Positions 1-3,586 of a stretch of DNA of 5,523 nt are shown one piece after another (position 1 is the first letter of the stretch; the number at the start of each line of letters is the position of its first letter). This DNA comes from Gammaproteobacteria bacterium (GTDB lineage: Bacteria; Pseudomonadota; Gammaproteobacteria; Steroidobacterales; GCA-2729495). The position numbers were made by a program, and so were the translations under genes. Location of the stretch: positions 1 through 5,523 of the forward strand of contig JAUIEY010000138.1 in the NCBI GenBank assembly GCA_030429685.1, written 5' to 3'. A model generated the notes under the pieces. That model ran no database searches and had not been told where the DNA came from. It saw only the letters and a program-made list of their open reading frames with translations.

Positions 1-306
1 GCCCGCGTAAGCGCAGGCTGCAAAACACATCAGGCAGGGCTCAACCGTGACATAGAGGCAGGTGCCCGACAAATCCAGCGTGCGCAATGCTGCCCCCGCA
101 GCACGCAGAGCCATAACTTCGGCATGTGCCGTTATGTCCAGCCGGGATATGACTTCATTGTGAGCGTCAGCGATGACAACATCATCGCGCACCAGACAGG
201 CACCCACAGGGGCGCCGCCGGCAGCCATGCTGCGCCTGGCCTGTTCTAGTGCTGCGAGCATAAACTGCTCCCGCGCGGCATCTGCCGGATCCGCGGCAAT
301 ACTCAT
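1..306 (-). CDS. Nucleoside/base deaminase (cytidine/deoxycytidylate deaminase superfamily), N-terminal part, cut by window edge
   Basis: Reading the - strand from the ATG at 306-304 gives 102 codons without a stop, running off the left edge. Seen: the zinc-site motif HAEV (H61, E63) and, about 27 residues on, VEPCLMC (P90, C91, C94). In this superfamily the His and two Cys bind catalytic zinc and the Glu is the proton shuttle. The region before HAE (APVGACLVRDD) matches the beta-strand core of TadA/guanine-deaminase-like proteins. Family members are usually about 150-160 residues, so roughly a third is missing. The next in-frame codons upstream contain no ATG before a TAG at 336-334, and an AGGA (320-317) lies 10 nt before the start, supporting it. 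It is divergent from the F420 operon. Which base it deaminates (tRNA adenosine, guanine, cytosine or another) cannot be decided because the specificity-bearing C-terminus is outside the window. Confidence 0.88.
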   Translation of the reverse strand, partial: MSIAADPADAAREQFMLAALEQARRSMAAGGAPVGACLVRDDVVIADAHNEVISRLDITAHAEVMALRAAGAALRTLDLSGTCLYVTVEPCLMCFAACAYAG

Positions 307-390
307 TCCCTGTACTTCCTCTGCGTTCCCTATCTACCTGCGGCAAGGGCTCGGACATGCGCCGCCAGGATTGTTTTGTCAGATTGTATA

Positions 391-404
391 TTGACTTGTA
401 TCAA
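391..404. promoter_or_regulatory. FNR/ANR/DNR-type (CRP-superfamily) operator, candidate
   Basis: The 14-bp site TTGAC-TTGT-ATCAA matches the FNR consensus TTGAT-N4-ATCAA at 9 of 10 defined positions. Flanking bases extend the symmetry to ATTGA-N6-TCAAT (390-405). Its centre (397.5) lies about 40.5-41.5 bp upstream of the start point expected from the extended -10 at 423-431, which is the class II activator position. This would imply anaerobic or NO-responsive activation of the F420 operon. The site match is seen directly; the regulator and its effect are inferred. Confidence 0.5.
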
Positions 405-415
405 TCCTGTAACCC

Positions 416-425
416 GCACCGGTGC
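416..425. repeat. 10-bp perfect palindrome GCACCGGTGC at the promoter
   Basis: GCACCGGTGC is self-complementary over all ten bases. It ends inside the TGC of the extended -10, so a protein bound here would cover the RNA polymerase contact region. It may be a second operator or a chance palindrome in GC-rich DNA; no regulator can be named. Confidence 0.3.
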
Positions 426-431
426 TATACT
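423..431 (+). promoter_or_regulatory. Extended -10 promoter element for the npdG-fbiC operon
   Basis: TGCTATACT fits the extended -10 pattern TGn-TATAAT with one mismatch in the hexamer (TATACT, 426-431). Transcription would begin near 438, leaving a leader of about 52 nt before npdG. No good -35 hexamer lies 16-18 bp upstream, as expected for an extended -10 or activator-dependent promoter. The candidate FNR box sits where such an activator would bind. Confidence 0.5.
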
Positions 432-447
432 TCCGCGCAATTTAACG

Positions 448-467
448 GCTGCCTGCGGCGGCTTTTT
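448..467 (+). terminator. Terminator-like hairpin in the operon leader
   Basis: GCTGCC (448-453), loop TGC and GGCGGC (457-462) can form a six-pair stem with one G-U wobble, followed by TTTTT (463-467). The shape resembles an intrinsic terminator. It lies only about 10 nt after the inferred transcription start and 22 nt before npdG, with no gene upstream on this strand to terminate. It could be an attenuator or a 5' mRNA structure near the ribosome site; chance pairing in GC-rich DNA is also possible. No energy calculation was done. Confidence 0.3.
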
Positions 468-478
468 GCGATTTTTAC

Positions 479-482
479 AGGA
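479..482 (+). promoter_or_regulatory. Ribosome binding site of npdG (decides the start)
   Basis: AGGA lies 7 nt before the ATG at 490. It supports starting npdG there rather than at the in-frame ATG at 376, which would lie upstream of the inferred promoter and add 38 residues unlike the family. Confidence 0.7.
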
Positions 483-489
483 CTTTTGC

Positions 490-1143
490 ATGCAGACGAT
501 CAGCGTAATTGGCGGTACCGGCGAACTCGGCAGCGGGCTGGCCATGCGTTGGGCCAGAGCCGGCCTGCCTGTCATCATCGGTTCCCGCGATGCCGGCCGT
601 GCCCGGGAAGCAGCCGATGAACTGAACAAGGTCAGTGGCAACAACCTGGCCCGCGGCATGGATAACATGGCCGCCGCCCAAGCCGGCGACATCGTGGTGC
701 TGACGGTAAAGTTTGATCACTACCGCGACACACTGGCGCAACTCAAACCGGCGCTGCAGGGAAAAATCATGGTCGACACCACGGTTCCGCTGGTGCCGCC
801 CAAAGTTGCCAAAGTGCAGTTGCCCCCGGAAGGCTGTGCCGCAGTTATCGGTCAGGAAATTGTCGGCGAAAACTGCGCCGTGGTATCAGCCTTCCAGAAC
901 GTTTCCGCTGCATCGCTAAAACATGATAATGCCAAATGCGATGTACTGATTACCGGTAATGACCCGGAAGCGCGCGAACAGGTTGTTGCACTGGCGGAAG
1001 CGGCCGGCTTTAAGGGCTGGCATGCCGGTCCGCTGGCCAACTCGGCCGCCGCTGAGGCACTGACTTCGCTGCTCATTTTTATGAACAAGAAGTACAAAAG
1101 CTACCACGCCGGCATTGCAGTAACGGGACTGGACGAGGACTGA
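490..1143 (+). CDS. npdG: F420H2:NADP+ oxidoreductase (NADPH-dependent F420 reductase)
   Basis: Transfers hydride between coenzyme F420 and NADP(H) in the cytoplasm, linking the deazaflavin pool to the NADPH pool. The 217-residue product starts with a Rossmann motif (VIGGTGELGSG, residues 6-16) followed by GSRD (31-34), the loop that reads the 2'-phosphate of NADP in this family. Further family stretches are DTTVPL (96-101), VSAFQNVSA (132-140) and the C-terminal helical segment from HAGPL (178-182) through LLIFMNKKY. Length is close to the roughly 210-230 residues usual for the family. The ATG at 490 is chosen because the Rossmann strand begins at residue 3 and an AGGA precedes it by 7 nt. 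It is the first gene of the operon, with cofE starting 14 nt after its stop. Related Rossmann reductases with GGTG motifs exist, but an F420 operon immediately downstream makes this assignment strong. Confidence 0.93.
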   Translation: MQTISVIGGTGELGSGLAMRWARAGLPVIIGSRDAGRAREAADELNKVSGNNLARGMDNMAAAQAGDIVVLTVKFDHYRDTLAQLKPALQGKIMVDTTVPLVPPKVAKVQLPPEGCAAVIGQEIVGENCAVVSAFQNVSAASLKHDNAKCDVLITGNDPEAREQVVALAEAAGFKGWHAGPLANSAAAEALTSLLIFMNKKYKSYHAGIAVTGLDED

Positions 1144-1157
1144 CTCGCTTCCCGGCC

Positions 1158-1922
1158 ATGACCACCAACAAGCTCGAGCTGTTCACTGTTCCGGGCATTC
1201 CACAGCTAAGCGCAGGGGATGACCTGGCCGCCATTCTGATCGACGCCATGGCAGCCGCCGCGGTGGAACTGCGGGATGGTGACGTGGTGGTAGTGGCGCA
1301 AAAACTGGTTTCCAAGGCAGAGGGGCGCACGGCACGGCTCAGCGAGATCAAGCCGGGTGCCGCCGCTATCGAACTGGCGGCTGCAACCGAGAAAGATCCC
1401 GCCATGGCGCAACTGATCATGGATGAATCAAGCGCCATTCTGCGTCATCGGCCCGGCGTCATTATTGCGGAACATAAACTTGGCATGGTACTGGCCAATG
1501 CCGGCATCGACCGGTCAAATGTCACCGCAGACCCGGATACGGTGCTGCTGTTTCCCGAAGACCCCGACGGCTCTGCGGCGGCGCTCAAGCGACGGCTGGA
1601 TGCAGCCGCCCGGATATCTGTCGGCGTGGTTATAGCCGACAGCGTTGGTCGCGCCTGGCGCATGGGCACTACCGGTATGGCCATCGGTTGCGCCGGCGTG
1701 GAAGCGCTGGCAAACCTGCGCGGGCGCAAGGATATGTTCGGCCGCGTACTGGAAGTCAGTGAACATGCTGTTGCGGATTCCATTGCCTCAGCCGCAGAAC
1801 TGCTGCTGGGTGAAGCCGATGAAGCCACGCCGGTAGTTATTGTCCGCGGTCTTGATGAAGGTCGGTCTGCACAGACCAGCAGGATTCTGCAGCGCCTGCC
1901 CGCAGAAGACATGTTTCGCTGA
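1158..1922 (+). CDS. cofE: Coenzyme F420-0:L-glutamate ligase, single-domain CofE
   Basis: GTP-dependent, non-ribosomal ligase adding L-glutamate to F420-0, with later residues gamma-linked in the family. The 254 residues match the CofE fold from end to end: GDVVVVAQKLVSKAEGR (41-57), LANAGIDRSN (112-121), FPEDPDGSAAALKRRL (132-147), VVIADSVGRAWRMGTTGMAIG (157-177) and a C-terminal DMFGR.LEV..HAVADSIASAAELLLGEA block (192-220). The acidic and hydroxyl residues D161/S162 fall at the conserved metal site (D-S/T-F-GRPWR in most members); here the motif reads DSVGRAWR, a mild departure. The protein ends where CofE ends, so the C-terminal nitroreductase/FMN domain of actinobacterial FbiB is absent. 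No Shine-Dalgarno is visible before the ATG, so translation may depend on npdG immediately upstream. Confidence 0.94.
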   Translation: MTTNKLELFTVPGIPQLSAGDDLAAILIDAMAAAAVELRDGDVVVVAQKLVSKAEGRTARLSEIKPGAAAIELAAATEKDPAMAQLIMDESSAILRHRPGVIIAEHKLGMVLANAGIDRSNVTADPDTVLLFPEDPDGSAAALKRRLDAAARISVGVVIADSVGRAWRMGTTGMAIGCAGVEALANLRGRKDMFGRVLEVSEHAVADSIASAAELLLGEADEATPVVIVRGLDEGRSAQTSRILQRLPAEDMFR

Positions 1923-1937
1923 TCTGCAGAATCAGGC

Positions 1938-2903
1938 GTGCACCAGAACCAGCAGAAATTTGCGGTGTTGTCCGGCGGCGTTGGCGGCGCCAAGCTGGTG
2001 CTGGGCCTGGCGCAGATTCTGCCGGCGCGGAATCTGCAGGTTATCGCCAACACCGGTGATGATTTCGATCATCTGGGGCTGCCGGTCAGCCCGGACATTG
2101 ACACTCTTATATATACCCTCGCCGGTCTGGCTAATCCGGACACCGGCTGGGGCCGGCACGACGAAAGCTGGAACTTCATGGCAGCGCTGTCAGAGCTGGG
2201 CGGCGCCGACTGGTTTCGCCTCGGCGACCGCGATCTGGCCATGCATGTCCGACGCCGCGATTTGCTGGCCGGCGGCCACAGCCTGAGCGCAGCAACCCGT
2301 GAACTGGCCCGCGGTCTGGGCGTGCAGACCGCCATCCTGCCTATGAGCGATGCGCCTGTCCGCACGCATATTGACACTGCCGATGGCGAGCTGGGCTTTC
2401 AGGATTATTTTGTGCGGCTGCGGGCCCAACCGGTGGCGCAGGCGATTCGCTACCGGGGCGCTGACAAGGCTAATGCCGCAACCGACGCACTGACGGCACT
2501 GCAACGGCCGGGACTGACCGGAATTATTATTTCGCCCTCCAACCCGTGGCTAAGCATAGCGCCGATACTGGCGGTGACTGGGATAGAATCGGCATTGTCG
2601 GACTGTCCGGTGCCCGTCACAGCTGTATCGCCCATTGTGGCCGGCAAGGCTATCAAGGGGCCCACCGCAAAACTGATGCAGGAACTAGGCATCACCGCGG
2701 GCGTAGTGGGCATAGCGGAGTACTATAAGAACATCATTGACGGGCTGGTAATCGACACACAGGACGCAGAACACCGAACAACAATCGAGCGCATGGGCAT
2801 CAGCGTTGCAATGACTGACACCATCATGAATGATCTGACAGACAAAACCCGGCTGGCTGAATTTGTGGCCGGCTTCACGGCTGAACTCAGGGCTGCATCC
2901 TGA
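1938..2903 (+). CDS. cofD: 2-phospho-L-lactate transferase family protein (CofD/FbiA), F420-0 forming
   Basis: Transfers the phospho-acid unit from its guanylyl-diphosphate conjugate (made by CofC) to FO, giving F420-0 or a variant of it. The 321-residue product has the usual CofD length and motifs: LSGGVGGAKL (11-20), NTGDDFDHLGL (38-48), DIDTLIYTLAG (53-63), GDRDLAMH (96-103), MSDAPVRTHI (136-145, usually M-T-D-D-P-V-R-T), FQDYFVRLR (154-162), SPSNPWLSI (199-207) and SPIVAGKAIKGPTAKLM (231-247). The start is GTG at 1938; it precedes the first conserved strand by only seven residues, and an in-frame TGA (the cofE stop) lies 15 nt upstream, so no earlier start is possible. An AGG is only 1 nt from the GTG, so the ribosome site is poor. 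The stop overlaps the cofC start by one base. The precursor (2-phospholactate, phosphoenolpyruvate or 3-phosphoglycerate) cannot be read from the sequence. Confidence 0.94.
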   Translation: MHQNQQKFAVLSGGVGGAKLVLGLAQILPARNLQVIANTGDDFDHLGLPVSPDIDTLIYTLAGLANPDTGWGRHDESWNFMAALSELGGADWFRLGDRDLAMHVRRRDLLAGGHSLSAATRELARGLGVQTAILPMSDAPVRTHIDTADGELGFQDYFVRLRAQPVAQAIRYRGADKANAATDALTALQRPGLTGIIISPSNPWLSIAPILAVTGIESALSDCPVPVTAVSPIVAGKAIKGPTAKLMQELGITAGVVGIAEYYKNIIDGLVIDTQDAEHRTTIERMGISVAMTDTIMNDLTDKTRLAEFVAGFTAELRAAS

Positions 2904-3586
2904 TGACCCGCACCTGTGCACTAATCCCGGTAAAAGCGCCGGAGCGCTCCAAATCCCGGCTAGCACCAGTACTGGAACAATCCGAATGCGCCGACCTGAG
3001 CATCGCCATGCTTAATGACGTGCTCGCGGCCCTCACTGCCGCGCAGTGCATCGATGCAATCGCGGTGCTCACTGCCGATGCGCGGGTGGCCGATCTGGTA
3101 GCCGCAGCGGGGCACCAGGTGTTGCCGGATTTCAGCGCCGACCTGTGCAGCAGTCTGGATAGCGCGGCCCGGCAAATCAGTGCGGCCGGCTTTGCTACCT
3201 TGCTGGTAATTCCGGCCGACATGCCCACCGTGGGCCCGGCCGATATTGATGCTCTTATTGCCAGGCATCAGGGCGGGCTGAGTATCAGCCCGGCGATTCG
3301 TGACGGCGGCACCAATGCCCTGGTTTGCTCGCCGCCTGACGCGGTAACATTCTGTTTCGGCAATGACAGCGCCCGCAGGCATCTGCAAAGCGCCGCGCGT
3401 GCCGGCATCGATGCGCTGCGCGTGCCGGTTCCCGCCTTTTTTCGCGACGTCGACTTACCCGACGATCTGCTGTGGCTGAGCAACGAACTGAGCACCCGCA
3501 AATGCGGCCGCCACACGCAGGAGTTTCTGCGTGACTCGGGCATTACAGCGCGGCTCCGGCCCGGCGCCACAGGAACAACCGGATGA
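2903..3586 (+). CDS. cofC: Phospholactate/phosphoenolpyruvate-type guanylyltransferase (CofC/FbiD)
   Basis: Nucleotidyltransferase that joins GMP from GTP to a three-carbon phospho-acid, the donor substrate for CofD. The 227 residues show the CofC pattern: ALIPVKAPERSKSRLAPVL (6-24) with the GTP-binding basic residues, VIPADMPTV (102-110), the RDGGTNAL signature (133-140), CFGNDSARRH (151-160) and DVDLPDDL (182-189) near the metal site. The CofC motif usually read as LN..L is here LCSSLDSAA (81-89), with Cys at the Asn position; this region lies near the substrate in the family and may bear on which acid is used. The ATG overlaps the cofD stop (TGATG), with AGGG 10 nt upstream, and the stop overlaps fbiC by four bases, indicating translational coupling both ways. 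It could be mistaken for MobA-type transferases, but GGTNAL and the context argue for CofC. Confidence 0.92.
   Translation: MTRTCALIPVKAPERSKSRLAPVLEQSECADLSIAMLNDVLAALTAAQCIDAIAVLTADARVADLVAAAGHQVLPDFSADLCSSLDSAARQISAAGFATLLVIPADMPTVGPADIDALIARHQGGLSISPAIRDGGTNALVCSPPDAVTFCFGNDSARRHLQSAARAGIDALRVPVPAFFRDVDLPDDLLWLSNELSTRKCGRHTQEFLRDSGITARLRPGATGTTG
3571..3575 (+). promoter_or_regulatory. Ribosome binding site of fbiC, inside the end of cofC
   Basis: AGGAA lies 7 nt before the ATG at 3583, within the last codons of cofC. Together with the ATGA stop/start overlap it fixes the fbiC start and suggests coupled translation. Confidence 0.7.

Larger units (their letters stand above)
307..489. other. 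Divergent intergenic region between deaminase gene and F420 operon
   Basis: This 183-bp gap separates the two divergent starts and is the only substantial non-coding DNA in the window. It is AT-richer than its surroundings around 371-410. It holds the candidate FNR box, the extended -10, a 10-bp palindrome and a terminator-like hairpin listed separately. An open frame on the + strand continues into it from npdG (from 376), but npdG family resemblance begins only at 490, so the stretch is best read as leader DNA. Confidence 0.8.

Noticed and set aside
173..394. Small + strand open frame (73 codons) at the left end
   Set aside because: Most of it is antisense to the deaminase gene, including part of its N-terminal core, and the translation is low-complexity.
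391..396. TTGACT as a -35 hexamer
   Set aside because: It is 29 bp from the TATACT hexamer, far beyond the usual 16-18 bp, and no acceptable -10 lies at proper spacing from it. It is better explained as half of the FNR-like palindrome.
376..489. In-frame upstream ATG that would extend npdG by 38 residues
   Set aside because: The extension does not resemble the family, begins upstream of the inferred promoter and precedes the Rossmann start; an AGGA 7 nt before the ATG at 490 marks the better start.
1445..2053. Long - strand open frame (202 codons) across cofE/cofD
   Set aside because: It is antisense to two conserved genes, has Ser/Arg/Pro-rich low-complexity composition and matches no family I recognise.
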